In this document: one piece after another, positions 18,227 through 26,406 of the stretch
How the letters are laid out: each line of letters begins with the position of its first letter
How positions within the stretch are numbered: position 1 is the first letter of the stretch
NCBI RefSeq assembly: GCF_000238915.1
Contig: NZ_BAEG01000051.1
Location: 1-64,000, forward strand
Length of the DNA stretch: 64,000 nt
Direction of reading: 5' to 3'
DNA from: Arthrobacter globiformis NBRC 12137
GTDB taxonomy: Bacteria; Actinomycetota; Actinomycetes; Actinomycetales; Micrococcaceae
The notes under the pieces: model-generated
The model's database searches: none
What the model saw: only the letters and a program-made list of their open reading frames with translations
Told to the model about the DNA's origin: nothing
Position numbers and translations under genes: made by a program

Positions 18227-18730
18227 ATGGCGCGAAAAAACACGTCGCAGGGAACGCCTGCCACAGCCGTACTGGCTGCGGCAGGCGTTTCCTTTAACCT
18301 GCACCCGTACAGCCATGATCCGGCCGCGGCCAGTTACGGCATGGAGGCAGCCGAAGTCCTGGGGATCGACCCTGCGAGGGTCTTCAAGACGCTCATGGTG
18401 GAGGTCGACGGCAAACTGGCGGTCGGCGTCGTTCCCGTCAGCGGAAACCTGGACCTGAAAGCGATAGCTGCGGCGCTGGGCAGCAAGAAAGCCGCCATGG
18501 CGGACCCCGCGGCGGCTGAACGGCGCACCGGCTACGTGCTGGGCGGTATTTCGCCCCTGGGACAGCGGCAGCCCTCCCCCACGGTCGTCGACGAAAGCGC
18601 CCTCACCCTGGACACCATCCTGGTGTCCGGCGGCCGGCGCGGCCTGGATGTCGAACTGGATCCCCGAGACCTCGTTCGCCTCACCAAGGCCGTCACAGCC
18701 GCAATCGGAACCGGCCCTCAGGCGGGCTGA
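18227..18730 (+). CDS. ybaK: Cys-tRNA(Pro)/Cys-tRNA(Cys) deacylase (YbaK/EbsC)
   Basis: 167 residues. YbaK hydrolyses mischarged Cys-tRNA(Pro). The family landmarks are 'YSHDPAAASYGMEAAEVLGID' and 'RVFKTLMVEVDGKLAVGVVPV', 'KKAAMADPAAAERRTGYVLGGISPLG' and the ending 'LDVELDPRDLVRLT'. The start has AGGAGCCGG about nine bases upstream. Its 3' end overlaps the convergent hydrolase gene by 13 bases, an unusual tail-to-tail overlap. Confidence 0.93.
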   Translation: MARKNTSQGTPATAVLAAAGVSFNLHPYSHDPAAASYGMEAAEVLGIDPARVFKTLMVEVDGKLAVGVVPVSGNLDLKAIAAALGSKKAAMADPAAAERRTGYVLGGISPLGQRQPSPTVVDESALTLDTILVSGGRRGLDVELDPRDLVRLTKAVTAAIGTGPQAG

Positions 18731-19950
18731 ACAGGCTCAGGCTGGCCGGGGTCCGGCTGCCCCGGATTCCGGCGTGGGGCCAGTTGCTGCTGCAGCCATG
18801 CCCGGGCGAGTCCTTCCCAGCGGACCGGGTCGGCGTTCCACTCCTTGGCATGCCGTGCCCCCTCGAAAGGCTCGAATGTGACCATTTCCGGGTTCTTTTC
18901 GGCGAGCAGGGCCGAGGGCTCGTAGGGAACATATTCATCGTCCACGCTGTGGATGATGAGCGTCGGCGTCCGGAGTTCGACGGCCCGCGACACCCAGTCC
19001 ATTGATTTCAGGTCCACGGGCGCGGCGAGTCCGGTGAGTCGGCGACCCACCTTGTGGCCCATCATCAGCTGGCCGTACCGGCCAACAGCCGACGGGATCC
19101 GGTTCAGCTCCGCGTGGTGGGCCAGCACGTTCACCCAGTCGATGACGGGCGCGTCCAGGACCATGGCCCGGATGACGTGCCGGTGCTCCGACAGGTCCGC
19201 GGTCTGCAGGCAGATGGCGCCTCCCATCGACCAGCCGAAGAGGACAACTTCCCGGGCGCCGCGGGACAGGGCAAAGGAAATGGCAGCGTCGATGTCCCGC
19301 CACTCCGTCGAACCCAGCCCGTACCGGCCGTCGAATGCTGCCGGCGCCAGGCCGTCGTTGCGGTAGGAGACCAGGAGGTTCGGCAGGCCCAGTTCATGGA
19401 CCACCCGCGCTCCGCGCAGGCACTCCTGCCGGGTGGCCCCGCGCCCGTGGACCATGATGGCCCAGGTCCCGGCGTCGGCGTCACCCGGGATCAGCCAGCC
19501 GGGCGCCGTTCCGCCCTCAACCTCAATAGCGACATCCTCGGACGCCAGCCCGACGTCGGACGGATGCTGGTACGTGGCGCCTCCCCACCAGCCGCGCCCC
19601 GCGGTTTCAAGGTTGCCGCTGTAGACGGCCTCAACTTCGCGCAGCACGGTGCGTTCGGCCGGGGAATAGGACAGGATCCTGCCGATCCGGGCGTGCCCGG
19701 CACCGGCCTCGAAGAAGAGGCTGTACACGCCATTGTGTGTCGTCTCCGGCGTGGCCGCGAGGATGACCTGCAGGTCCCTGCCCTCCCTGATGACCGCCAG
19801 GATCTCCTGGTCCGCCGGCCGCACCCGGGCCGGGGTGAGGACGCGGCGGGCAAAGTAGAGCGCGAGCGCGGACGACCCGGCACCGAGCAGGGCTGCGGCG
19901 GTGCCGCCGGCGATGATTCCCCCGAGTGTCCACTTCGCCCTCAGGGTCAT
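18718..19950 (-). CDS. Membrane-anchored alpha/beta hydrolase
   Basis: 410 residues from the ATG at 19950, chosen because AAGGG precedes it by about seven bases; ATGs at 20004 and 20013 in the same frame are alternatives. A transmembrane or signal-anchor helix lies at ~7-34. The hydrolase domain has an oxyanion 'IMVHGRGATRQECLR', nucleophile elbow 'VLFGWSMGGAI' (Ser), an acid in 'LIIHSVDDEYVPYEP' and the His in 'FEGARHAKEWN'. The C-terminus is a Pro/Gln/Gly tail. It resembles peptidase- or esterase-like hydrolases of unknown substrate. The active domain follows the anchor, probably on the outer face. Confidence 0.85.
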   Translation of the reverse strand: MTLRAKWTLGGIIAGGTAAALLGAGSSALALYFARRVLTPARVRPADQEILAVIREGRDLQVILAATPETTHNGVYSLFFEAGAGHARIGRILSYSPAERTVLREVEAVYSGNLETAGRGWWGGATYQHPSDVGLASEDVAIEVEGGTAPGWLIPGDADAGTWAIMVHGRGATRQECLRGARVVHELGLPNLLVSYRNDGLAPAAFDGRYGLGSTEWRDIDAAISFALSRGAREVVLFGWSMGGAICLQTADLSEHRHVIRAMVLDAPVIDWVNVLAHHAELNRIPSAVGRYGQLMMGHKVGRRLTGLAAPVDLKSMDWVSRAVELRTPTLIIHSVDDEYVPYEPSALLAEKNPEMVTFEPFEGARHAKEWNADPVRWEGLARAWLQQQLAPRRNPGQPDPGQPEPVQPA

Positions 19951-20079
19951 CGCGTTGCCCTTGGTAGCAGACGGGGTTGTCAAAGCAGCGTGCGCGGAAT
20001 CCATGCCACCCATCTTGACGGATCCGGCCCCTTCCGGCACATTCGCGGCCAGATGCCTCCAGGCCTGACGCCTGCAGGC

Positions 20080-20124
20080 CACATACTTGCGGGTCAAATA
20101 CATGCGGGCCAAATACATGCGGGC
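20080..20124. repeat. Three tandem 15-bp repeats in a divergent promoter region
   Basis: Unit CAAATACATGCGGGC occurs exactly at 20095-20109 and 20110-20124, with a diverged first copy at 20080-20094 (CACATACTTGCGGGT). It lies between the hydrolase gene (minus) and the UspA-like gene (plus), ending 15 bases before the latter's -10. Confidence 0.9.
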
Positions 20125-20139
20125 GTTGGCGGGCGGGAC

Positions 20140-20145
20140 TAGGCT
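20140..20145 (+). promoter_or_regulatory. -10 hexamer TAGGCT of the UspA-like gene
   Basis: It ends six bases before the ATG at 20152, with no Shine-Dalgarno sequence, so the transcript is probably leaderless. Confidence 0.45.
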
Positions 20146-20151
20146 GATGCC

Positions 20152-20643
20152 ATGAGCGATCCAATCGTCATTCTGACTGAAGAGCCGCTGGGTGCGGACG
20201 ACCGCGTGAACATCGAACGCCTGGTGGACGGAGGTGACGCGCCCCTGGTTGTGCTGGTGCCTGCCAACACGGAACGGCATCTGCTGGTGGATTTCCTTGA
20301 GAACCTGTCGATGCTGGACATCGCCAAGGCTTTCCGCGAGCTGACCGCCCACGCGCCGGACCCTGCGGAGGAACGGGCAGCGGCGGACGCCACGCTGGCC
20401 ACCTCGGTCAGCGCCCTGGAAGGACTCGGCGGCGGCGTTGCCGGCGAGGTGGTGGACGGGGGCGCCGTTAACGGCCTCGTGGCCAAGGTCAAGGAGCTTG
20501 GGGCCGCCCAGGCAGTCGTCATCACCAGACCGCATGCAGTGTCGGACACCTTCCATACCGATTGGGCCAACAGGGCGCAAGACAAGCTTGGGCTCCCTGT
20601 ACTGCATCTGTATGCCGGCTCGGGATTTATCGGGGACTCCTGA
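20152..20643 (+). CDS. UspA-like conserved protein, function unknown
   Basis: 163 residues, soluble. The order of hydrophobic strands and the ending 'AAQAVVITRPHAVSDTFHTDWANRAQDKLGLPVLHLYAGSGFIGDS' recall universal-stress-protein folds, but the typical ATP-binding G-2x-G-9x-G(S/T) motif is not seen, so nucleotide binding is doubtful. The start at 20152 is supported by the -10 hexamer six bases upstream. msrB follows 14 bases after the stop, so the two are probably co-transcribed. Confidence 0.75.
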   Translation: MSDPIVILTEEPLGADDRVNIERLVDGGDAPLVVLVPANTERHLLVDFLENLSMLDIAKAFRELTAHAPDPAEERAAADATLATSVSALEGLGGGVAGEVVDGGAVNGLVAKVKELGAAQAVVITRPHAVSDTFHTDWANRAQDKLGLPVLHLYAGSGFIGDS

Positions 20644-20657
20644 GCGTTGGTCCGACT

Positions 20658-21116
20658 ATGAGCACTCCTGAGAAGTCCGACCTCACCACTACCGCCGCAA
20701 ACCCTGCCGCCGGCCGATCCGATGAAGACTGGCGGCAGGAACTGACGCCGGAGGAATACCACGTGCTGCGCCAGGCCGGCACAGAACGCCCGTATACCGG
20801 CGAGTACTGGGACACCCACACCGCCGGCGTCTACAACTGCCGCGCATGCGGGACCGAACTGTTCACCAGCAAGGAGAAGTTCGATTCGCACTGCGGCTGG
20901 CCGTCATTCTGGGCCCCGCTGGCCGAAGGGCGCGTGCGCTACATCCACGACCGCACCCTGGGCATGGACCGCATCGAGGTGCGGTGCGCCAACTGCGACT
21001 CCCACCTGGGGCACGTCTTCGAGGGTGAGGGCTACGGAACGCCGACCGACCAGCGTTACTGCATCAACTCCGTCTCACTGAAGCTGGTGCCCGCCGCCGA
21101 CGACACCTCAGCCTGA
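20658..21116 (+). CDS. msrB: Peptide-methionine (R)-S-oxide reductase
   Basis: 152 residues from the ATG at 20658. It reduces methionine-R-sulfoxide in proteins. Zinc is held by CRAC and CANC; 'DSHCGWPSFWAP' and 'HLGHVFEGEGYGTPTDQRYCINSVSL' carry the substrate pocket and the catalytic Cys135. The first ~25 residues are a low-complexity head. It shares a transcript with the UspA-like gene. Confidence 0.96.
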   Translation: MSTPEKSDLTTTAANPAAGRSDEDWRQELTPEEYHVLRQAGTERPYTGEYWDTHTAGVYNCRACGTELFTSKEKFDSHCGWPSFWAPLAEGRVRYIHDRTLGMDRIEVRCANCDSHLGHVFEGEGYGTPTDQRYCINSVSLKLVPAADDTSA

Positions 21117-21261
21117 GGCTGCCCGGCGCTGCGCCTACCGGTTATTTCGACAGCCTCAAGCACTACAGTTTCTTATGCTCAGGCCTCTGATCGATTAGTA
21201 AGCCTGTCTGCTTGCTACGCTCGCCTAAGTAGCTCAGATAACCCGAAAGGCGAGGCCAGGG

Positions 21262-22665
21262 ATGACCGTAACCGTAAACACAGCACCGGCCCGGATCTCC
21301 GCAGAACACCCGGCATGGCAGCGCGTCAAGGCCGCAGCCGTTGCCCTGCGGAAGCTGCAGGCACAGGACGGTTCGGTCCCCGACCCGGCCGCCCATGCGG
21401 CTGCCCACGGTTACGTCGAAGCCCTTGTCAGCGCCGTCAAGGCGATGGCACCGGCATTCCCGCACGATGCCCTGTACCTGGACCTGGTGTGCCGCGACTT
21501 TGGCCGCTGGGCCGCGGGCGGGTTCGGCGTCCCGGATTTCCTGGACTCCCTGCTGGCGTTCCAGCCGCAGGCGGACCGCGAGAACGGCCTGCAGCACCTC
21601 GTGGTATTCCCCATGTACACGCAAAACGGCAGCACCAGCCGGCTCGTGGAGGCCGTCCTCATTGACGTCCTCTGGCCCGACTTCATTGCAGGCCTGGAAC
21701 AGGGCGACTACTCAAACCGTCTGTTCGTGCCCATCCGCTTCATCGACTTCACCCCCGGGTATGACACCAACTCCGCCGTACTGTTCCCCGAAACCGTGGG
21801 CGTGCGCGCCACACCCAGGTTCACCTGGGGCGCCATTTTCGCCGACCGGGAAGCGGCACGCTTCCGCCGGGTGCTGCGGGCAGCCGCCGACATCACCTCA
21901 CTTGAGCTGCCGGCCCGGGCCGCGGAACTCCTCGAGGACCAGGAGCTCACCGAAAAGACCTTCGTCATGTGGGACCTGATCCACGACCGCACGCACATGC
22001 GGGGGGACCTGCCGTTCGATCCCTTCATGATCAAACAGCGGATGCCCTTTTTCCTGTACTCCCTCGAGGAGCTGCGCTGCGATCTGACGGCTTTCCGGGA
22101 AGCGGTGAAAATCGAAAAGGACGAGGCGGCGGATCCGGAGGCCCGCCGGCACGCCAAGCTCGTGCAGTACGCCGTCATTTTCGACCGCATCTTCCGGTTC
22201 GCCATCACCGGCAGCCGGGTGCGCAACTACGACGGGCTCGGCGGCCAGCTGCTCTTCGCGTGGCTGCACCAGCACCGCGTCCTCCACTGGACCGACAGCC
22301 GGCTGACCATCGACTGGGAGCACGTCGCCGGCGTCGTGGTGGAGCTGGGTGCCCGGATCGAGGAACTCTACTGGCGCTCCATCGACCGGCCCAAGACTGC
22401 CCACTGGCTGGCGGCCTACGAGCTGATCTCAGGCACCGTCACGCCGAACCCGGCTTCCGTTTGGGCCAAGGGGCCGGGCGCCCTCCCCCTCGACGGGCCG
22501 CCGCGGGGCCTCACCGACCAGGTCATGGACGACGAGTTCCCGCTGTCCATGTTCTACGAAGCCCTGGAAAAGAAGATGCGCCCAGTCATCGAATCCACCG
22601 CCGGCATTACCGGCGCCACGGACCCTGCCCTGCCGGCGAACGGCCCGGCGGCTGCCGCAGCATGA
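21262..22665 (+). CDS. DUF6421 family protein
   Basis: 467 residues, soluble, recognisable as the DUF6421 family of actinobacteria. Conserved-looking stretches: 'HLVVFPMYTQNGSTSRLVEAVL', 'FTWGAIFADREA', 'MWDLIHDRTHMRGDLPFDPF' (H-x3-H with acidic neighbours, possibly metal-binding) and 'YDGLGGQLLFAWLHQHRVLHWTD'. No known catalytic domain is evident. The ATG is preceded by a weak GGCCAGGG. Its stop overlaps the SDR start (ATGA), and the aldolase follows, so the three form a unit. The 145-base region before it holds an inverted GCTAC...GTAGC at 21214-21233. Confidence 0.8.
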   Translation: MTVTVNTAPARISAEHPAWQRVKAAAVALRKLQAQDGSVPDPAAHAAAHGYVEALVSAVKAMAPAFPHDALYLDLVCRDFGRWAAGGFGVPDFLDSLLAFQPQADRENGLQHLVVFPMYTQNGSTSRLVEAVLIDVLWPDFIAGLEQGDYSNRLFVPIRFIDFTPGYDTNSAVLFPETVGVRATPRFTWGAIFADREAARFRRVLRAAADITSLELPARAAELLEDQELTEKTFVMWDLIHDRTHMRGDLPFDPFMIKQRMPFFLYSLEELRCDLTAFREAVKIEKDEAADPEARRHAKLVQYAVIFDRIFRFAITGSRVRNYDGLGGQLLFAWLHQHRVLHWTDSRLTIDWEHVAGVVVELGARIEELYWRSIDRPKTAHWLAAYELISGTVTPNPASVWAKGPGALPLDGPPRGLTDQVMDDEFPLSMFYEALEKKMRPVIESTAGITGATDPALPANGPAAAAA

Positions 22666-23453
22666 CTGACGGCAGCGTGACCGACTCCAGCCTGACGGAC
22701 GGCAGCCCACTGCGCGTGCTGGTCAATGGCGGCAGCGGACCTTCGGGGGTCGCGGCCGCCCGCGCCCTGCTTCGGGCCGGTTTTGCCGTCTTCACCGTGG
22801 GTTCGGACAAGGCGCGCATCGAGGCGGCTGCGGAAGCCGCAGGCGGCGCCACACCGCTTGTGTGCGACCTCGGCGACCTCGCCGCCGTCCGCGAACTGCA
22901 CGCAGGGCTCATGCGCACTGCGGGAAGGATCGACGGCGTCATCCACCTGGTGGGCGGGTGGCGCGGCGCGCAGGGCATCACGGACCAGACCGATGAGGAC
23001 TGGGATTTCCTGGAGCGCAGCGCTGTGACGACGCTCCGGAACGTGACCCGCGTCTTCTATGACGACCTCGCCGCCTCGCCCTGCGGACGGCTTGCCATGG
23101 TGTCCTCGACGTCGGTGGGCAGTCCCGCCGCCGGCGTCGCCAGTTACGTTGCGGCCAAGGCCGCCGCGGAAGCGTGGACCATGGCCGTGGCGGAGGGGCT
23201 CGGCCGCGTCAGCCAAGCCGACGGCGCCCAGCACAGCGCCGCCGTCGTCTTCGTCGTGAAGGCGCTGGTGGACGCCGGCATGCGCAGCAAGCAACCCGAA
23301 CGGAAGTTCCCCGGGTACACGGACGTGGAGCAGCTGGCCGCGGCCGCCGTCGGGCTCTTCAGCCAGCCCGCCGCGGAGCTGAACGGGCAGCGGCTGCTGC
23401 TGGCCCCTGTGCCCGACAGCGCTGCCCGTACACAGAGTGCCGCAACTACCTAG
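22662..23453 (+). CDS. Short-chain dehydrogenase/reductase (SDR)
   Basis: 263 residues. The Rossmann motif is 'VLVNGGSGPSGVAAARALL' (VNGGSGPSG instead of the usual TGxxxGxG), followed by 'CDLGDL', 'IHLVGGWRG' where NAG is usual, and a Ser...'SYVAAK' (YxxxK) active site. The first ~16 residues are a Thr/Ser/Asp-rich head. The start codon overlaps the DUF6421 stop, indicating translational coupling. The substrate is unknown. Confidence 0.88.
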   Translation: MTDGSVTDSSLTDGSPLRVLVNGGSGPSGVAAARALLRAGFAVFTVGSDKARIEAAAEAAGGATPLVCDLGDLAAVRELHAGLMRTAGRIDGVIHLVGGWRGAQGITDQTDEDWDFLERSAVTTLRNVTRVFYDDLAASPCGRLAMVSSTSVGSPAAGVASYVAAKAAAEAWTMAVAEGLGRVSQADGAQHSAAVVFVVKALVDAGMRSKQPERKFPGYTDVEQLAAAAVGLFSQPAAELNGQRLLLAPVPDSAARTQSAATT

Positions 23454-23456
23454 ACT
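23451..23456 (+). promoter_or_regulatory. -10 hexamer TAGACT before the aldolase gene
   Basis: TAGACT includes the TAG stop of the SDR gene and ends six bases before the GTG at 23463. It may give a leaderless internal transcript in addition to operon read-through. Confidence 0.4.
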
Positions 23457-23462
23457 GAAAGC

Positions 23463-24587
23463 GTGACCAACGAGATGACAACAACGGTTGAAACTGCCGG
23501 GAGCGGCACCATGCCCAGGCTGCACGACGCGTCGGTGCGCGGCTTTGCCTCGGACAACTACTCAGGGGTGCACCCCGAAGTGCTGGCCGCGCTGGCCGCC
23601 GCCAATGAGGGGCACCAGGTTTCCTACGGCGAAGACGCCTACACGGCCCGCCTGCAGGAGCTGATGGAGGCGCACTTCGGGCCGGGCATCGAGTGCTTCC
23701 CGGTCTTCAACGGCACGGGCGCCAACGTGCTGTCCCTGCAGTCCCTCCTCCCGCGCTGGGGTGCGGTGGTCTGCGCGTCGACGGCACACATCAACATGGA
23801 CGAGAACGGCGCCCCGGAGCGCGTGGGCGGCATGAAGCTGCTGCAGGTGCACACCCCGGACGGCAAACTCACGCCGGAACTCATCGACCGCGAAGCGTGG
23901 GGCTGGGGCGACGAGCACCGCGCCCAGCCGCTGGCGGTGTCCATCACCCAGACCACCGAACTGGGCACGTGCTACACAGCGGATGAAGTCAGGGCGATCG
24001 CCGCGCACGTGCACGCCAAGGGCATGAAACTGCACATGGACGGCGCGCGGCTGGCCAATGCGGCGGCGCACCTGGGCGTTCCCCTCCGGGCGTTTACCCG
24101 CGACGCCGGCGTGGACATCCTGTCCTTCGGCGGAACCAAGAACGGGCTGCTGTTCGGCGAGGTGGTGGTGGCCCTGAACCCCGACGCCGCCCAGGGGCTG
24201 CTTTTCCTGCGCAAGATGAACATGCAGCTGGCCTCCAAGATGCGGTTCATGTCCGCGCAGTTCATCGCCCTGCTCGAAGGTGACCTGTGGCTTCGTTCGG
24301 CCGCCCACGCCAACGCCATGGCGGCGAGGCTGCGGACGGCGGTGGAGGACATCGACGGTGTGGAACCCACGCAGAAAACCGAATCCAACGGCGTCTTTGC
24401 GGTCCTGCCTGAAGGGGTGGCGGACCGGCTCCGCGAGTCCTTCCGCTTCTACGACTGGAACGAGGCCACCCGGGAGGTCCGCTGGATGTGCTCCTTCGAC
24501 ACGAGCGAGGAGGACGTCGATGCGTTCGTGGCGGCCATCAGGGCCGAACTCGCCCGGCACGGGTCCTCACCGGCGGCAGCGCAGTAA
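23463..24587 (+). CDS. Low-specificity L-threonine aldolase-like PLP enzyme
   Basis: 374 residues, fold-type I PLP enzyme of the beta-eliminating lyase/threonine aldolase group. Seen: 'FASDNYSGVHPEVLAAL', 'GEDAYTARLQELMEAHFG', 'FNGTGANVLSLQSL', 'HMDGARLANAAAHLG' (Asp-Arg), and the PLP Lys in 'DILSFGGTKNGLLFGE'. The GTG start lacks a Shine-Dalgarno sequence. It is the third gene of the DUF6421-SDR unit. The usual activity would be cleavage of (allo-)threonine to glycine and acetaldehyde; the neighbours hint at a different 3-hydroxy amino acid. Confidence 0.9.
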   Translation: MTNEMTTTVETAGSGTMPRLHDASVRGFASDNYSGVHPEVLAALAAANEGHQVSYGEDAYTARLQELMEAHFGPGIECFPVFNGTGANVLSLQSLLPRWGAVVCASTAHINMDENGAPERVGGMKLLQVHTPDGKLTPELIDREAWGWGDEHRAQPLAVSITQTTELGTCYTADEVRAIAAHVHAKGMKLHMDGARLANAAAHLGVPLRAFTRDAGVDILSFGGTKNGLLFGEVVVALNPDAAQGLLFLRKMNMQLASKMRFMSAQFIALLEGDLWLRSAAHANAMAARLRTAVEDIDGVEPTQKTESNGVFAVLPEGVADRLRESFRFYDWNEATREVRWMCSFDTSEEDVDAFVAAIRAELARHGSSPAAAQ

Positions 24588-24646
24588 CATGCGCAGGATT
24601 GCGTGAGCAGGCGGCGAGCCTGCCGAATACGGCGACTTCCAATGCG

Positions 24647-24652
24647 TACCCT
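24647..24652 (+). promoter_or_regulatory. -10 hexamer TACCCT of the DUF3000 gene
   Basis: It ends six bases before the GTG at 24659. This supports that start, since no Shine-Dalgarno and no ATG are available. Confidence 0.4.
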
Positions 24653-24658
24653 GCCATT

Positions 24659-25327
24659 GTGAACGCACTTGCCCAGGTTCCCGCGAATTTCCTGTATGCG
24701 CTGGGGACGCTCCGGAAAGCACGCTGCCGCAGCGAACTGCGCCTCGACGAGATCCCGGCGCCCGCCCGGCTGGCGCCATTTGCCGTCGCCCTCGGCGCCG
24801 AGGTCATAGTTCCCAGCGGCGGCAAGGACCGGTCGCCCGTCCACGGGCCGGCGGCGATGGCGCTGGCCCGGTCGGCCGCCGCCGGAGCCGCCGCCGGGGA
24901 CGACGCCGACGACGGCGAGGAGCTCGCCACCGGGCGCTTCATCCTGCTGCATGACCCCGACGGCTCGGCCGTGTGGGACGGCGAGTTCCGGATCGTCACT
25001 TACATCCGGGCCCAGCTCGACGCCGAAATGGGCAACGATGAGATGCTGGGCTCGGTGGCCTGGACATGGCTCGTGGAGGCACTCGAAACCCACAATGCCC
25101 CTTACCGCGCGGCCGGCGGGACAGCCACCCGGGTGCTGTCCGAAAGCTTCGGAACGCTGGCGGACCGGCCCGCCTCCATCGACATTGAACTCCGCGCCTC
25201 GTGGACTCCGGCCAGCGCCGACGTTCAGGCCCACCTCGAGGCATGGTCGGACATGGTGTGCACCTTCGCCGGTCTTCCGCCGCTGCCTGACGGCGTCTCC
25301 GCGCTCCCCCGCAGACGCCGCAACTAG
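24659..25327 (+). CDS. DUF3000 family protein
   Basis: 222 residues from the GTG at 24659; the open frame begins further upstream inside the aldolase gene. The family signature is 'FRIVTYIRAQLDAEMGNDEMLGSVAWTWLVEAL' followed by 'AAGGTATRVLSESFGTL'. Function is unknown. In mycobacteria and streptomycetes this gene is next to RNase D (for example Rv2680-Rv2681). Here the same order is kept but with the efe operon between them. Confidence 0.88.
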   Translation: MNALAQVPANFLYALGTLRKARCRSELRLDEIPAPARLAPFAVALGAEVIVPSGGKDRSPVHGPAAMALARSAAAGAAAGDDADDGEELATGRFILLHDPDGSAVWDGEFRIVTYIRAQLDAEMGNDEMLGSVAWTWLVEALETHNAPYRAAGGTATRVLSESFGTLADRPASIDIELRASWTPASADVQAHLEAWSDMVCTFAGLPPLPDGVSALPRRRRN

Positions 25328-25352
25328 GGATCGCCCTACCCAAACCGGTGGA

Positions 25353-25372
25353 GTAATTTCTCCGGTAATTAC
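25353..25372. promoter_or_regulatory. Inverted repeat upstream of the efe promoter
   Basis: GTAATT (25353-25358) and AATTAC (25367-25372) are complementary with an 8-base spacer, just upstream of the -35. It may be an extra operator or the end of DUF3000 transcription; nothing decides. Confidence 0.35.
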
Positions 25373-25384
25373 GGCACGATTCTT

Positions 25385-25412
25385 TTGCCTAATCGCCTTG
25401 GCCGTGTAAAGT
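25385..25412 (+). promoter_or_regulatory. Promoter of efeUOB
   Basis: TTGCCT at 25385-25390 and TAAAGT at 25407-25412 with a 16-base spacer. The predicted start near 25419 coincides with the left end of the iron box, a repression-competent layout. Confidence 0.55.
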
Positions 25413-25418
25413 CCCGTG

Positions 25419-25434
25419 CTTAGGTGAGCCTAAG
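25419..25434. promoter_or_regulatory. DtxR/IdeR-type iron box
   Basis: CTTAGGTGAGCCTAAG is a near-perfect palindrome that matches most positions of the left two-thirds of the actinobacterial iron-box consensus (TTAGGTTAGSCTAACCTAA). It lies 30 bases before the efeU start. Iron-bound DtxR/IdeR would repress efeUOB; the regulator itself is outside the window. Confidence 0.8.
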
Positions 25435-25463
25435 ACGGGCTCCCCCGGCAGAAGGTGCTTTAC

Positions 25464-26315
25464 ATGACAGCCAACTTCCTCATCGGCCTCCGGGAGGGCC
25501 TCGAGGCGACCCTCATCGTCGTCCTGCTGATGGCCTACCTGACCAAGAGCGGCCGCCGCGCGCTGCTCCCCCGGTTGTGGGCGGGCGTGGGAATCGCTGT
25601 TGCCGTGTCCGTCGGATTCGGCGCCCTGCTGACCTTCGGCCCGCGCGGACTGACCTTCGAAGCGCAGGAAGCCATCGGCGGCGGCCTGTCCATCGTCGCC
25701 GTCGGACTGGTCACCTGGATGGTCTTCTGGATGGCGCGCACCGCCCGCACGCTCGGCAGCGAACTGCGCTCCCGGGTCGATGGCGTGGCAGACGGCGCCG
25801 CCTGGGGACTGGTGCTTGTTGCGGCTCTGGCCGTCGGGCGGGAAGGCTTGGAGACGGCCCTGTTCCTGTGGGCCGCAGCCCAGGCGAGCGGTGAATCCGG
25901 AACCCCTCTGTTCGGCGCCCTGCTGGGCCTTGCCGTGGCAGCCGGGCTCGGCTATCTGCTGCACCGCGGCGTCCTGAAGGTCAACCTGTCCCGCTTCTTC
26001 ACCTGGACGGGCGTGGCCCTGGTGGTCATCGCCGGCGGCGTCCTCGCCTACGGCGTCCACGACCTGCAGGAGGCCGGCATCCTGCCGGGGCTGCACAGCC
26101 TGGCCTTCGACGTCTCAACCGCCGTCCCGCCGTCGTCCTGGTACGGGACCCTGCTGAAGGGGACCCTGAACTTCTCCCCCGCCACGACGTGGCTGGAATC
26201 AGCCGCCTGGGTCCTCTACGTAATCCCCGTCATGTTCTTCTACCTGCGGGCCAACTTCCGCCCGACGCCCCGGCCGGCGGAAGCTCCTGCCGCAGGTGCC
26301 GCTGTCGCCTCCTGA
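25464..26315 (+). CDS. efeU: Ferrous/ferric iron permease EfeU (FTR1 family)
   Basis: 283 residues from the ATG at 25464 with AGAAGG eight bases upstream (the frame also offers a GTG at 25455). About seven membrane helices. Both FTR1 motifs REGLE are present: 'IGLREGLEATLIVVLL' near the N-terminus and 'AVGREGLETALFLWAA' mid-protein, whose Glu residues line the iron path. It imports iron across the plasma membrane together with EfeO and EfeB. Confidence 0.96.
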   Translation: MTANFLIGLREGLEATLIVVLLMAYLTKSGRRALLPRLWAGVGIAVAVSVGFGALLTFGPRGLTFEAQEAIGGGLSIVAVGLVTWMVFWMARTARTLGSELRSRVDGVADGAAWGLVLVAALAVGREGLETALFLWAAAQASGESGTPLFGALLGLAVAAGLGYLLHRGVLKVNLSRFFTWTGVALVVIAGGVLAYGVHDLQEAGILPGLHSLAFDVSTAVPPSSWYGTLLKGTLNFSPATTWLESAAWVLYVIPVMFFYLRANFRPTPRPAEAPAAGAAVAS

Positions 26316-26406
26316 CCGACGCGCCGGCCACCACCCCGGCACCGCACCCCAACAAACCCGCTGTATCCCCAACACCCCGCACCCCCAACACCCCCAAGGA
26401 ATCCCC
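26316..26406 (+). other. C-rich, G-poor spacer between efeU and efeO
   Basis: This 91-base spacer is unusually rich in C and A and poor in G on the coding strand, with repeated 'ccccaac' blocks. It ends in AAGGAATCCCC before the efeO ATG. Its composition fits a Rho-utilisation (rut) site in the mRNA, although it may simply be an unstructured leader. Confidence 0.45.
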
